Origin: JBDRZD01 sp964623395 | Lineage (GTDB): Bacteria > Hydrothermota > Hydrothermia > Hydrothermales > Hydrothermaceae | Direction of reading: 5' to 3' | NCBI GenBank assembly: GCA_964623395.1 | Contig: CAZUSI010000056.1 | Span: forward strand, 1 to 9,932 | DNA length: 9,932 bases | Shown: positions 1 through 7,745 of the stretch, piece after piece | Layout: each line of letters begins with the position of its first letter | Position numbering within the stretch: position 1 is the first letter of the stretch | Notes under the pieces: generated by a model | What the model was told of the DNA's origin: nothing | Database searches by the model: none | What the model saw: the letters and a program-made list of their open reading frames with translations, nothing else | Made by a program: the position numbers and the translations under genes

Positions 1-27
1 GAATCTCATAAAGAGAATTATATGATA

Positions 28-1182
28 TTAAAAATTTCTTTTTATCCATTCTTCGAATTTTGAAATTGGTACGACATGTACGTTTTCTCTCATTGATATT
101 TCATTAGAATTCGTTGTGAGAATGCATATTTCATTATCTATTGGAATATCATTTAATTTTTTCTTTAATTGATTAAGCTTCTGAATATCCTTATTATTTA
201 AATCTTTAAATTTACATTCTATCGGAATAAATATATGTCTATCTTCGTAATAAAGGATAATAGGTATATCGATTTCTTTTTCATTAATATTATCAATAAT
301 TTCTTCTTCACTTCCTCTTAACTTTAATAGCAAGTTATGTGTAGATAAAAACAATAGTTTAATTCGATTTAAAATTTTACGTATGTATAAATATGATATA
401 ACTTCAAACAATGTGCCTTTATTTTCTTTCACATAACTTTTTGAAAGAAGATATACATTTTCGATTCTTTTACCAGAAGAAATCGGATGATCACTTATCC
501 TTTCTTTCTTCTCATCAAGATAAGCTTCATCCTTAAATATTAGAATTTCTGAGAATTTCTTTTCCTTTGTAATTTTATTAAAAAATGCTATATCATTCTC
601 ATTGAAATTGCAATTTTTAAAGATTTTCCCCGCAGCTTTTGCATTTACGATAAAATACTTATCGCTATCATAGATATATTCTTTTTCTTCTTTAACTTTT
701 TCGAATAATTTTTCATACATTTTTACGAATTTAACAATATCATCAATTTTTAATTCTAATATCTTATTTAAATCATCATGATACTCTTTAAGCATACCTA
801 TAAAATGCTGATATTTTCCGCTCTCATAAATATTAATTTCAATTTTAGATCCAAAAAGTTTTCCTAATTCTTCCTTAAATATATAAAAGAAATACTCATC
901 AAAATTACATATCATGTCTTTCTCAGAAATTTCATTAAAGTATCTATCTATTTCATAGATTATTTTACTTTTAATAAGATCCCTAAACGAATATACATAA
1001 GGATTTATAATTTTTCTAAGCTTTTCCTTTAATTCATTCTTAAGAAAATAAGGCTCATCTTCCGATTTTTCTTCTTGTAGATCAAAAAGAGGAATATCTA
1101 TTTTAATCTTATTATGTTCGATCCTATCAAGATATTCACACTTTAATTGATTGACTTCCAAAGGTGATATATACATATACAT
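28..1182 (-). CDS. PD-(D/E)XK nuclease-domain protein with unrecognised N-terminus
   Basis: A 384-residue protein closing the operon. The C-terminal third (about 255-384) looks like a PD-(D/E)XK nuclease: a helix with GTLFE (Glu260), EIDIPI (Asp305), then IPIECKFK with Glu322 and Lys324. A helix with QKLNQLKKKL, the strand EICILTT, VHVVPI and a closing helix (FEEWIKRNF) follow, the order of the restriction-endonuclease fold. Residues 1-250 are rich in Lys, Glu, Ile and Tyr, mostly helical, and unlike any family I recognise. I see no CARF or SAVED features. There is no signal peptide or membrane segment. It starts 9 nt after the preceding cas7, without a clear Shine-Dalgarno site; Met3 (position 1176) is an alternative start. 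Co-transcription suggests an accessory DNA- or RNA-cutting effector of the CRISPR system, but this is inference. Nuclease fold likely; substrate unknown. Confidence 0.8.
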   Translation of the reverse strand: MYMYISPLEVNQLKCEYLDRIEHNKIKIDIPLFDLQEEKSEDEPYFLKNELKEKLRKIINPYVYSFRDLIKSKIIYEIDRYFNEISEKDMICNFDEYFFYIFKEELGKLFGSKIEINIYESGKYQHFIGMLKEYHDDLNKILELKIDDIVKFVKMYEKLFEKVKEEKEYIYDSDKYFIVNAKAAGKIFKNCNFNENDIAFFNKITKEKKFSEILIFKDEAYLDEKKERISDHPISSGKRIENVYLLSKSYVKENKGTLFEVISYLYIRKILNRIKLLFLSTHNLLLKLRGSEEEIIDNINEKEIDIPIILYYEDRHIFIPIECKFKDLNNKDIQKLNQLKKKLNDIPIDNEICILTTNSNEISMRENVHVVPISKFEEWIKRNF

Positions 1183-1191
1183 AGCATTACT

Positions 1192-2079
1192 TTAACTGGT
1201 TAGATATAGCATATATTCATCTATCCCTATTTTCTTAATCGCTTCTTCCTTCTTAAGTAATACTTTTATATTGTTTTTTATTTCATTTTCTTCTTTCGGA
1301 TTTTCTATGAACTCTAATATTTCTACAACACTTTGCTCTTTATTCAATCTAAGTAAACCGTATCCTCTACTCTTACTTCCGCCTATCGGTAAGCCTGCAA
1401 TAGAAATATATTGCAAAGTTTGTGATAACAATTTTGCTTCTTTATCTTTTGGTATTATGTTATCTGCTATGATTTTGAAAGAAAAATTATTTTCTTTAGA
1501 TGGAGATAAATACTCTATTGAATATAAATATCCCTCTTTTACAATGCCTTTCTTTCTATCTATTGAAGTTGAAGTATACGTTGATATAGGTATTTCTTCC
1601 ACTTTGAAACGACCATCTGAAAATATTAACTTAGATGCGATGTTTCTAGAGCCAAATAATTTACATATTGGACATTTTTGTGAAAGATACAAATTTATTA
1701 TATCGTTTTCAAACAATTCTTCTATTTTATCAATAGAGAATATTCCACTTTCCTTTAACCATTTTTTTGCTTTTTCACTATACTTTTTAGCTTCTTCTTT
1801 AATGTGAGTATCTTTCTCATGCCATTCTATTGCATCTTTCAATTCTTGATCATTTTCATTTATAAATATTCTTTTAGCTATCATCGTTGCTATATTTCTA
1901 AAAACTCCTTTTATCGATTCTGCTGGAACAAATGGAATTGGTTTTCCATTAATGTTAATCTTTACAATTTTCTTTAAAGTTCCTTCTAATCTTTCTCCTA
2001 TATGCAATGGTTCTTCAATATCAAATACTAAGTTTAATATTGCTCTATTTTTAATTGTAATATCATAATAACTTTCCAA
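1192..2079 (-). CDS. cas7: Cas7-family RAMP subunit, probably non-cleaving
   Basis: A 295-residue Cas7 protein. LNLVFDIEEPLHIGERLEG (16-34) is the first RAMP strand and loop. PFVPAESIKGVFRN (49-62) is the signature, CPICKLFGSRNIASKLIFSD (136-155) the cysteine and strand segment, KEGYLYSIEYLSP (181-193) the later strand, and PIGGSKSRGYG (231-241) the glycine loop. A charged helical stretch of about 60 residues (72-131) lies between signature and cysteines. The aspartate of the cutting Cas7 proteins is replaced by Leu35 (GTLKKIVKI), so RNA cleavage is not expected. The start is a TTG at 2079. An in-frame TAA at 2106-2104 limits the upstream reach, no in-frame ATG or GTG lies between that stop and the TTG, and GGAGGTG stands 10 nt before the TTG. 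It overlaps csx10 by 17 nt and ends 9 nt before the nuclease gene. Confidence 0.9.
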   Translation of the reverse strand: MESYYDITIKNRAILNLVFDIEEPLHIGERLEGTLKKIVKININGKPIPFVPAESIKGVFRNIATMIAKRIFINENDQELKDAIEWHEKDTHIKEEAKKYSEKAKKWLKESGIFSIDKIEELFENDIINLYLSQKCPICKLFGSRNIASKLIFSDGRFKVEEIPISTYTSTSIDRKKGIVKEGYLYSIEYLSPSKENNFSFKIIADNIIPKDKEAKLLSQTLQYISIAGLPIGGSKSRGYGLLRLNKEQSVVEILEFIENPKEENEIKNNIKVLLKKEEAIKKIGIDEYMLYLTS

Positions 2080-3160
2080 TATCTGTATACACCTCCATAA
2101 TATTTAATCCGACATTAAAAGGAGAAGAAAAACCTTTAACTTCAAATTCAGAAAGTAATTTTGATACTTCATCAATTTTTGTTTCATCCTTAATTTTATA
2201 AAAGTATAAAGTACCAGAGCTAAGACCTCTTACTTCTACTCTTGGTAGATTAGTATAAACACTATATCCTTTAAATACTTCGATAGTATAAGCGAGATAA
2301 TTTACTTCATTAAATACTTTCATAGGATACAATCCATACTCACTAAGATCAATATCATATGAAAATCCTGTTTTATTAATCGTTAATATTGGCGTGAGAG
2401 CTCTTAATAAAATTATTCCATCTGCTTTTGAAATTGCTTCTTTAATTTCATTTGCTCTTTCTTCAATATATTTTTCATAATCAATTTCTTTAAATTCAAC
2501 TTCAGTGATTCCCATACCTCTTGATATTCCTCTTCCCATTCTAACTTCCTCATTTTTTGGCTTATAACCTAACCATTTTTCTATTTTATCTTTAGAATCA
2601 TAAATTAATCCTTCGAAAATCATGCCAGGATTAATTGTAACATAACTATATATCATTCCAAGCTCAGTTTGACCTAAAGCTCTATTCATTCCTATAGATT
2701 CCAATTGCATTTTCTTAATACTAAACTTTTTGTATTTTGAATTTTTAAAAATGACTAAACTTTTTACGGGTGAAATTGCAAACAAATGTCCAGAGGGGCA
2801 TTTGTATGGTATATTAAACTTTTTAAAATTAAACTCTTTTAACAACTCTTTATTTTGTAATACTTCATTAACATATATTCCATCTTCACATATTTTGCAA
2901 TCATGTAATAAAAAATGGGGAGGCCTACTTACTATTCCATCATCTACTGGATAAGCTGGATGAAAGTTTATCGATGCTTCTTTAGATTCTTCGCATACTT
3001 CTTTCACTTTTTGCTCTCTATATATCTTTGATAATATTCCACCTTTTATAGTACTTGGTTGTAAATAAAAAGTTTCACTTTGTTTTAAAACATTTCCAAT
3101 CGTCAAATCTGAAATTTGAAGTGGAGAGATAACTTTAATTTTTATTCTATATAAACTCAT
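2063..3160 (-). CDS. csx10: Cas5-family RAMP subunit, Csx10-like (type III-D)
   Basis: A 365-residue Cas5-type protein expected to hold the crRNA 5' handle and dock to Cas10. YLQPSTIKGGILSKIYR (32-48) is the N-terminal RAMP helix. SIGMNRALGQTELGMIYSYV (155-174) and the glycine loop RMGRGISRGMG (207-217) are typical of Csx10. A late GFSSPFNVGLN segment (343-353) belongs to the second half of the fold. Cys88, Cys91, Cys121 and His125 (CKIC, CPSGH) look like an inserted zinc site. The start is placed at ATG 3160 because it forms an ATGA overlap with the upstream stop and has a purine-rich AAGGGATAGG just before it. ATG at 3178 would add six residues (MGRDRN) but has only A/T sequence upstream. 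Csx10 marks subtype III-D and is the main reason for the subtype call. Confidence 0.9.
   Translation of the reverse strand: MSLYRIKIKVISPLQISDLTIGNVLKQSETFYLQPSTIKGGILSKIYREQKVKEVCEESKEASINFHPAYPVDDGIVSRPPHFLLHDCKICEDGIYVNEVLQNKELLKEFNFKKFNIPYKCPSGHLFAISPVKSLVIFKNSKYKKFSIKKMQLESIGMNRALGQTELGMIYSYVTINPGMIFEGLIYDSKDKIEKWLGYKPKNEEVRMGRGISRGMGITEVEFKEIDYEKYIEERANEIKEAISKADGIILLRALTPILTINKTGFSYDIDLSEYGLYPMKVFNEVNYLAYTIEVFKGYSVYTNLPRVEVRGLSSGTLYFYKIKDETKIDEVSKLLSEFEVKGFSSPFNVGLNIMEVYTDIGKLL
2090..2096 (-). promoter_or_regulatory. Strong Shine-Dalgarno site before a TTG start
   Basis: GGAGGTG on the minus strand, 10 nt before the TTG at 2079 and inside the 3' end of csx10. Together with the in-frame TAA at 2106-2104 it supports initiation on the rare codon TTG. 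Confidence 0.6.
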
Positions 3161-3783
3161 ATTCCTATCCCTTCCCATATATTTTTTATAATTTCATCTT
3201 CAAGCAATTCTTTTTGCACCTTACTTTCTGACCTAACAATCTTTACATTTACTAATCCACATTTACCAATTCTTTCATAGTTCAATTCTAAAATTGCAAT
3301 AAAAAGAGCTCTTGCTTCTTCTAAATTCAATCCTCTACCATGAATAAAAGTTTCAAATTGAACTTCAAAAGGAATATACTCAACTGAGAATAATGCCCCC
3401 TCTTTTACTATTCTTATTTTATCATTTATCGTTGTATGTTTCAAAACAATTGTTTGAGTATTGATCTTTATAGGATCAACAAAAACTTTCGAAGGTTTAT
3501 TATGAGGGCCTCCAAATAGTTTCACTACAATATCATCTGCAGCTGATAATCTTTCCGGATCAACAAAAAATGCTGCTTTATGACCTAATAAATTTGCAAC
3601 TTTCATTAATGAAGTCCTTAATATTCCTTTTATGGTTGATGCTGGAATGTAAGCATACTGTTTTTCATTAATTGTTATCTTTTGAATAGGTACCTCAGCT
3701 CGAGTTTTAACTGCATATGCACTTCCTATGTTCAGTTTTTTAATAGTTGTAAATCTAATCTTAATATCCATATCAAATTCCAC
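3157..3783 (-). CDS. Compact Cas7-family RAMP subunit lacking the CxxC pair
   Basis: A 208-residue RAMP protein, the shortest Cas7 here. AYIPASTIKGILRTS at residues 44-58 is the family signature. VKLFGGPHNKPSKVFVDP (87-104) aligns with the CxxC-FG segment of the other Cas7 proteins but has no cysteines. EGALFSVEYIPF (128-139) matches the KRGALYTIEYVDP strand of Cas7-2. The C-terminal loop is YERIGKCGLVNV. At the catalytic position it has Glu30 (AEVPIQKI) where the cutting subunits have Asp. The reading frame opens at 3795 after a TAG. GTG codons at 3792 and 3789 lie in or against the strong GGAGGTG site, so I place the start at the GTG at 3783, 8 nt after GGAGG, overlapping cas10 by 11 nt. 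ATG at 3771 (MDIKIRF), just beyond the cas10 stop, is the alternative. Probably a structural backbone subunit; the cleavage role is uncertain. Confidence 0.88.
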   Translation of the reverse strand: MEFDMDIKIRFTTIKKLNIGSAYAVKTRAEVPIQKITINEKQYAYIPASTIKGILRTSLMKVANLLGHKAAFFVDPERLSAADDIVVKLFGGPHNKPSKVFVDPIKINTQTIVLKHTTINDKIRIVKEGALFSVEYIPFEVQFETFIHGRGLNLEEARALFIAILELNYERIGKCGLVNVKIVRSESKVQKELLEDEIIKNIWEGIGI

Positions 3784-6484
3784 TTTCACCACCTCCTAAA
3801 ATTTTAATCAAGATAAGTAAGTCAGCTAAGTTGAATGATTGAAAACCACTTTCTGATATTTCTAATAGATTCTTTAAGATTGTTTGAGCATTTATTCCTA
3901 ATTCAGCTTCTAATTCAGATGAATATTTCGATGTAACATATGCTACTTTTAAGTAAAAATCACTTTCTCCCTCAATATTTATTGAAATAATGTCATTTAT
4001 TATATTCTTCCTATGTTTAATAGCTTCTATGAAGCTTTCAATCTTATGTAGTTTTATCATTTTCTTTATGAAATCCTCATTCAATTTATCTAAATTGATT
4101 TCTTGAAGGTCTATATTTTCAAGCTTTCTTGGAAAAGCTAAACTTAAAAGTCTAAAAATTGAATGTTTTTCATTTATATCTGATAAAGTGTAAGTATGTC
4201 TATATTGCATACTTACTTTATCTCTCTTTGATAAAGTTTCCAATATTTCATCGATATACTCTGGAGAAAGACGTCCAGTATCAATATTGTAAAAAGCAAT
4301 AGCACCCCTGAAATTGTTCTGTATATGGTCTAATGATCTAGAATGGCAAATTTCATAGCATAGTTTTCTACCACCATTATCTTTAGCATATCTATCTAAT
4401 AAATGTCCTGCACAATCATATAATGGTATCAATGGATGTTTTGGTTTTGCTCCTACAATCGAGAGTGATAATGTTGATTTTCCACCAAGTGAATAATAAT
4501 AATGATTAAGAAGATACAAGCTTAAAGGAATTGAAAGCCATGATGGAACTATTAACATTCCATCATCTCCACCTATATATAATATGCCCAATACGAATCT
4601 TAATGCATCTTCTTCAGAAATCTCTCTTAATATATTATAGAATCTATTTATAGCATCCTTTACAGCTTTATCTATTCTAATACTTCTTTCAAAAATATCT
4701 GTTATAGAAATTGCAGATGCCATAAATTGTCCTATAATATTACCATCAAACCTTATAATAGCAAGATTTTTATACTCTTCTATAGGAAGGATTTTTGCTG
4801 CTTCTTTTATTGTATGTCCAGCAATAAAGAATAGAATATCTGTCTTTTCATTCATCAAAGGAAGATAATCGTTTTTTATTTTCCAATCAAAAAAGCTAAT
4901 AATTCTATATTTGAAATATTCATTCGTACCTATTTCATACTTGTATTGACATTTTTTACATAAGCTTTCTTTATATTTTGATTCTTCTGCATTTTCTTTA
5001 CCACAAAATTCGCATTTTTTATAAATATCTAAGGTAATATTATGCTTAGGTTTAATATTGCTTAATATTTTCGTATTGAAAATATCCTTTTCGATTTCTC
5101 TATTAATTGCAATATAGCTATCATATAATGGTGAAATTCCTATGTTAATTTTAACGCCTGGAATATCAAGCTTTGATAATTCTTCTCTTATTTCATTAAT
5201 CTTATTAGATGGTATAAGAGCAATTAAGTTTCCTCCACCAAAGATTAGAACACACTCATATGGAATTCCCAAATTTATCAATAGATCAGGTATTGAAGCA
5301 TAAATTATTATATCTACTATCCTACTACCACCCATTAAAGATCTTAAATCATTCGACTTTATGTAATGCTGTATACTAGCAAAATCAAACTTTACAACAA
5401 AAACTTCTTCTAATTTTTCTCTTTTTGAGATCATTGTTTCATAAATTTCACCATTGGAAGATATTCTTGAAACATTTTTACAGAAATCTTTTGTTAATTC
5501 AATTCTTTCTTCTATTGTTAAAAATTCATTCCAGAAATTCCAATCATCAAAAACTTGCTTATAATCATCTTCTAAATTCCCTTTCGTTGAAATTCCCAAT
5601 CTTGATAAATAAGCAATAATCTTTTTTTCAAGCATATCTTTTTTATCTTTAGATAATACTATTGGTACTAATTCTTTTACTCTATCCACGCCACTCGCAA
5701 TTTTATCAGCTTCCTTGAATATTTCATAATATATATTTTCCTTTACTTTTCCTTCGAGTATATTTGCAACATTTTCTATTATTTCCCAAGCCTCGCTTCT
5801 TTCTTCTATAATTTTACTATCGAATATTTCTCTTAAGATTAATGCAGACCTTTTTTCATGAGCTTTCCATTCTACAATTTTTCCTATATCATGAAACATA
5901 GATAAAAGCCTTAGAATTGTTAATTCTTTAATGGAAATATCTTTTTTTCTTTTAGAAATATAAATAGCTGAAGAAATTCCAGAAGTTGTTAATAAATGTA
6001 TAATTAAACTTGAAGTATTAAGACCAATACGAGTATCTGCTGGCATTTTAATAATCGTATCCATGATTTCTATCTCTGGTTTTTTGATCAATTTTTCTTT
6101 CTTTTCTACTAACATATACACATATTCTCTAAGCCCCTTTTCAGTATACAATGACTTTGTGCATTTTAAGTCCTTTTTATGTTCTAATATGTAATGTTCA
6201 TATAATCCTGATATTGGCGCAATAACAATTCCTCTAATTTGATCTATATATAAACTACTTTTTATAAATATTGTTAATAAATTTAGGAAATAGTTTAGAT
6301 CATTTGCTGTTGATATTTTATGTTTAACACGTTTAACATAATCTTCCTTTACTTTATTAATTATATCTTTAAGAAAATAATTTAGAATATCTTCTCTCAT
6401 TTTTTGATTTATAATATCAGTATAAACAATTCTATCGTCTTTAATATATGGGATTATGTATCCTCTAACAATTTCCATTTCCAT
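3773..6484 (-). CDS. cas10: Cas10 (Csm1-like), HD nuclease and GGDD cyclic-oligoadenylate synthase
   Basis: The 903-residue large subunit of the effector. Residues 1-150 form an N-terminal extension I do not recognise. The HD domain follows: His163, FHDIGK with His198-Asp199, His209, and EADKIASGVDR at 259-269, so its metal ligands look intact and single-stranded DNA cleavage is plausible. The first palm domain starts at FDFASIQHYI (366-375) and has a degenerate FGGGN (415-419). A zinc ribbon uses Cys491, Cys494, Cys509 and Cys512. The second palm has RFDGNIIG (578-585) and an intact GGDD at 638-641, predicting synthesis of cyclic oligoadenylates on target RNA binding. A helical C-terminal domain fills about 795-903. 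GAGGT lies 9 nt before the ATG, and the start shares one base with the upstream TAA. The TGA lies inside the next gene's start region. Confidence 0.96.
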   Translation of the reverse strand: MEMEIVRGYIIPYIKDDRIVYTDIINQKMREDILNYFLKDIINKVKEDYVKRVKHKISTANDLNYFLNLLTIFIKSSLYIDQIRGIVIAPISGLYEHYILEHKKDLKCTKSLYTEKGLREYVYMLVEKKEKLIKKPEIEIMDTIIKMPADTRIGLNTSSLIIHLLTTSGISSAIYISKRKKDISIKELTILRLLSMFHDIGKIVEWKAHEKRSALILREIFDSKIIEERSEAWEIIENVANILEGKVKENIYYEIFKEADKIASGVDRVKELVPIVLSKDKKDMLEKKIIAYLSRLGISTKGNLEDDYKQVFDDWNFWNEFLTIEERIELTKDFCKNVSRISSNGEIYETMISKREKLEEVFVVKFDFASIQHYIKSNDLRSLMGGSRIVDIIIYASIPDLLINLGIPYECVLIFGGGNLIALIPSNKINEIREELSKLDIPGVKINIGISPLYDSYIAINREIEKDIFNTKILSNIKPKHNITLDIYKKCEFCGKENAEESKYKESLCKKCQYKYEIGTNEYFKYRIISFFDWKIKNDYLPLMNEKTDILFFIAGHTIKEAAKILPIEEYKNLAIIRFDGNIIGQFMASAISITDIFERSIRIDKAVKDAINRFYNILREISEEDALRFVLGILYIGGDDGMLIVPSWLSIPLSLYLLNHYYYSLGGKSTLSLSIVGAKPKHPLIPLYDCAGHLLDRYAKDNGGRKLCYEICHSRSLDHIQNNFRGAIAFYNIDTGRLSPEYIDEILETLSKRDKVSMQYRHTYTLSDINEKHSIFRLLSLAFPRKLENIDLQEINLDKLNEDFIKKMIKLHKIESFIEAIKHRKNIINDIISINIEGESDFYLKVAYVTSKYSSELEAELGINAQTILKNLLEISESGFQSFNLADLLILIKILGGGESGI
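3790..3796 (-). promoter_or_regulatory. Strong Shine-Dalgarno site deciding a GTG start
   Basis: GGAGGTG on the minus strand, within the 3' end of cas10. It contains the first in-frame GTG (3792) of the compact Cas7 gene, which therefore cannot be the start. The GTG at 3783 lies 8 nt after GGAGG and is the best-placed initiator. The ATG at 3771 is about 20 nt from GGAGG. Confidence 0.6.
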
Positions 6485-6783
6485 TATTCTAAAACCTCTT
6501 TCAAGAATTTTTTATTAAGAATAAAGGAAATTTCATGATGTAAGTAAAAATTTGGTAATTCTCTAAAATCTTCTTTAAGAATATATTCATCATCAACTTT
6601 AATCCAAAATGCTTCTTTAATGAAATTATCTTTACTATAAAATCCAAAACCAATGAAATTGAGATCTTCTTCTTTAATTTCTTCTAATTTTTTTGGTTTA
6701 TTTATTGAGAAATCTTTATTAACTGTAATTATTAATTTTGTCTTAAGCTCTTTTAATTTATTTAATAATTCGAATTCTTTCAT
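6484..6783 (-). CDS. Unrecognised 99-residue protein between csm5-like gene and cas10 (Csx19-like?)
   Basis: I do not recognise this protein with confidence. It is small, acidic and basic by turns, and has no cysteines, signal peptide or membrane segment. A helical, lysine-rich N-terminus (residues 1-15) leads to LIITVNKDF and an alpha/beta-looking core at 41-90, FIGFGFYSKDNFIKEAFW, then EDFRELPNFYLHHEISF. It is certainly a gene: GGTG stands 7 nt before the ATG, the start overlaps the upstream stop as ATGA, and its TAA shares one base with the cas10 ATG (TAATG). Subtype III-D loci often carry a small accessory subunit, Csx19. The pattern of a G-F strand followed by a FREL...F...EI segment vaguely recalls that family, but the resemblance is weak and Csx19 proteins are, as I recall, longer. 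The tight coupling suggests a complex component or Cas10 partner. Confidence 0.75.
   Translation of the reverse strand: MKEFELLNKLKELKTKLIITVNKDFSINKPKKLEEIKEEDLNFIGFGFYSKDNFIKEAFWIKVDDEYILKEDFRELPNFYLHHEISFILNKKFLKEVLE
6494..6498 (-). promoter_or_regulatory. Shine-Dalgarno site of cas10
   Basis: GAGGT on the minus strand, 9 nt before the ATG at 6484 and within the last codons of the 99-residue gene. It supports the first Met of the MEMEIVRG start. Confidence 0.5.
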
Positions 6784-7745
6784 GTTATTACACCTTTATT
6801 CAAATCAAGAAAACCTTTAGAAATATAATCTTCTATTGCATTCCTCGCATCTTTAAGAAGCTCTTCAATATTTTCATACTTCCATTTTGGATAAACATAA
6901 GAGAATCCTATTAAGTTCAATTTTAATAATCCAAAGTAATATTTTAAAGATGGTTCCAATTTTGGATTGTATCTATATTTAAATCTTCCAATTAATATAG
7001 GAGAGTTTGTATAAAGTTCCATCGCAGTAAACAAAAGCCCTAACTCTTCTAGATTAAAGTTTCTACAAAAGATTTCGAATTTAAATCGAGAATTAGATGA
7101 AATAACTTGAATTTTTTGTCCATATTCAACTTTTATTTCTAATTTTATTTCTCCGACTGGCATAGCATTTGTAAAATCAATTCTTGAAGATAAACCTGGT
7201 GTGCCAAACATATCGCAAACAATACAAATATCTCTTGATAATTCAATATTACAAGGATATCTAAAGAGCTTTACATCCTCACCCCAAAAATTTATATGTC
7301 TTCTTGCAAATAGTTCATTAATTTCTTCTAAAGAAGTTGAAATATAACATGAGTATGATGATCCATTCTTAGGAATAAACTTATATTCAAGCCTTGATCT
7401 AATGGCACCTTTTAATGATGAAGCTGGTATATAGGGTTTATTCAATAGCATCGCAGTGCTACTCGATTGTTTTATACTCTTTATTAATGGGTATTCTCTA
7501 AGAATATTTTGTATTATAGAATAATCAATTTTTCTAGATCTTATAATTCTATTAAAAACTTCATCTATATTTTTCTTAAATTTAGCAAATTCTTCTTTTT
7601 GAAATTCTATATCTCCTATGAAAAGGTATGAATTTTTAGGAATATAAGCTTCAATTTGAAATATAGCATTATATCTTTCAGGTAATAGATAATCTCTAGG
7701 TGTTGGAGGTTTTTTAATAACATCAACTCTTATAACTTTTGACAT
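6780..7745 (-). CDS. Divergent Cas7-family RAMP subunit, Csm5-like
   Basis: A 321-residue RAMP protein, the largest Cas7-type subunit here. Family membership comes from PYIPASSLKGAIRS at residues 104-117 and CIVCDMFGTPGLSSRIDF at 174-191, aligned with the CxxC-FG-S segments of its neighbours. Cys133 and Cys165 could complete a zinc site. It differs from the two preceding Cas7 proteins. A charged, mostly helical insertion of about 50 residues (48-98) lies before the signature. There is no aspartate at the catalytic position. The C-terminal glycine-rich loop is replaced by SPILIGRFKYRYN (248-260). These traits suggest a non-cleaving cap, like Csm5 at the crRNA 3' end. That placement is inference. 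The ATG at 7745 overlaps the upstream gene by 23 nt with only a weak GGAG 13 nt away. The stop overlaps the next start as ATGA. Confidence 0.85.
   Translation of the reverse strand: MSKVIRVDVIKKPPTPRDYLLPERYNAIFQIEAYIPKNSYLFIGDIEFQKEEFAKFKKNIDEVFNRIIRSRKIDYSIIQNILREYPLIKSIKQSSSTAMLLNKPYIPASSLKGAIRSRLEYKFIPKNGSSYSCYISTSLEEINELFARRHINFWGEDVKLFRYPCNIELSRDICIVCDMFGTPGLSSRIDFTNAMPVGEIKLEIKVEYGQKIQVISSNSRFKFEIFCRNFNLEELGLLFTAMELYTNSPILIGRFKYRYNPKLEPSLKYYFGLLKLNLIGFSYVYPKWKYENIEELLKDARNAIEDYISKGFLDLNKGVIT
6791..6794 (-). promoter_or_regulatory. Shine-Dalgarno site of the 99-residue gene
   Basis: GGTG (in AAGGTGT, minus strand) is 7 nt before the ATG at 6783, inside the end of the Csm5-like gene. 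With the ATGA stop/start overlap it argues that this small reading frame is really translated and coupled to its upstream neighbour. Confidence 0.55.

Noticed and set aside
1..27. Terminator after the last gene
   Set aside because: Only a 4-bp stem (TCTC/GAGA, minus strand) is possible and there is no T-run before the window edge, so nothing can be supported.
28..1182. CARF-nuclease (Card1/Can2-like) assignment for the terminal gene
   Set aside because: The nuclease motifs fit, but the N-terminal 250 residues lack the Rossmann-type pattern and glycine-rich loops expected of a CARF domain.
1271..1807. 178-residue plus-strand open frame
   Set aside because: It lies wholly opposite the cas7 gene at 1192-2079, whose RAMP motifs are clear. 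The translation has shadow-like Phe/Ser-rich composition and no domain.
2730..2954. 74-residue plus-strand open frame opposite csx10
   Set aside because: It is antisense to the Csx10 zinc-site region, has no ribosome binding site or promoter on the plus strand, and shows no recognisable motif.
5425..5619. 64-residue plus-strand open frame opposite cas10
   Set aside because: Low-complexity Phe/Leu-rich shadow of the Lys/Glu-rich linker coded on the minus strand.
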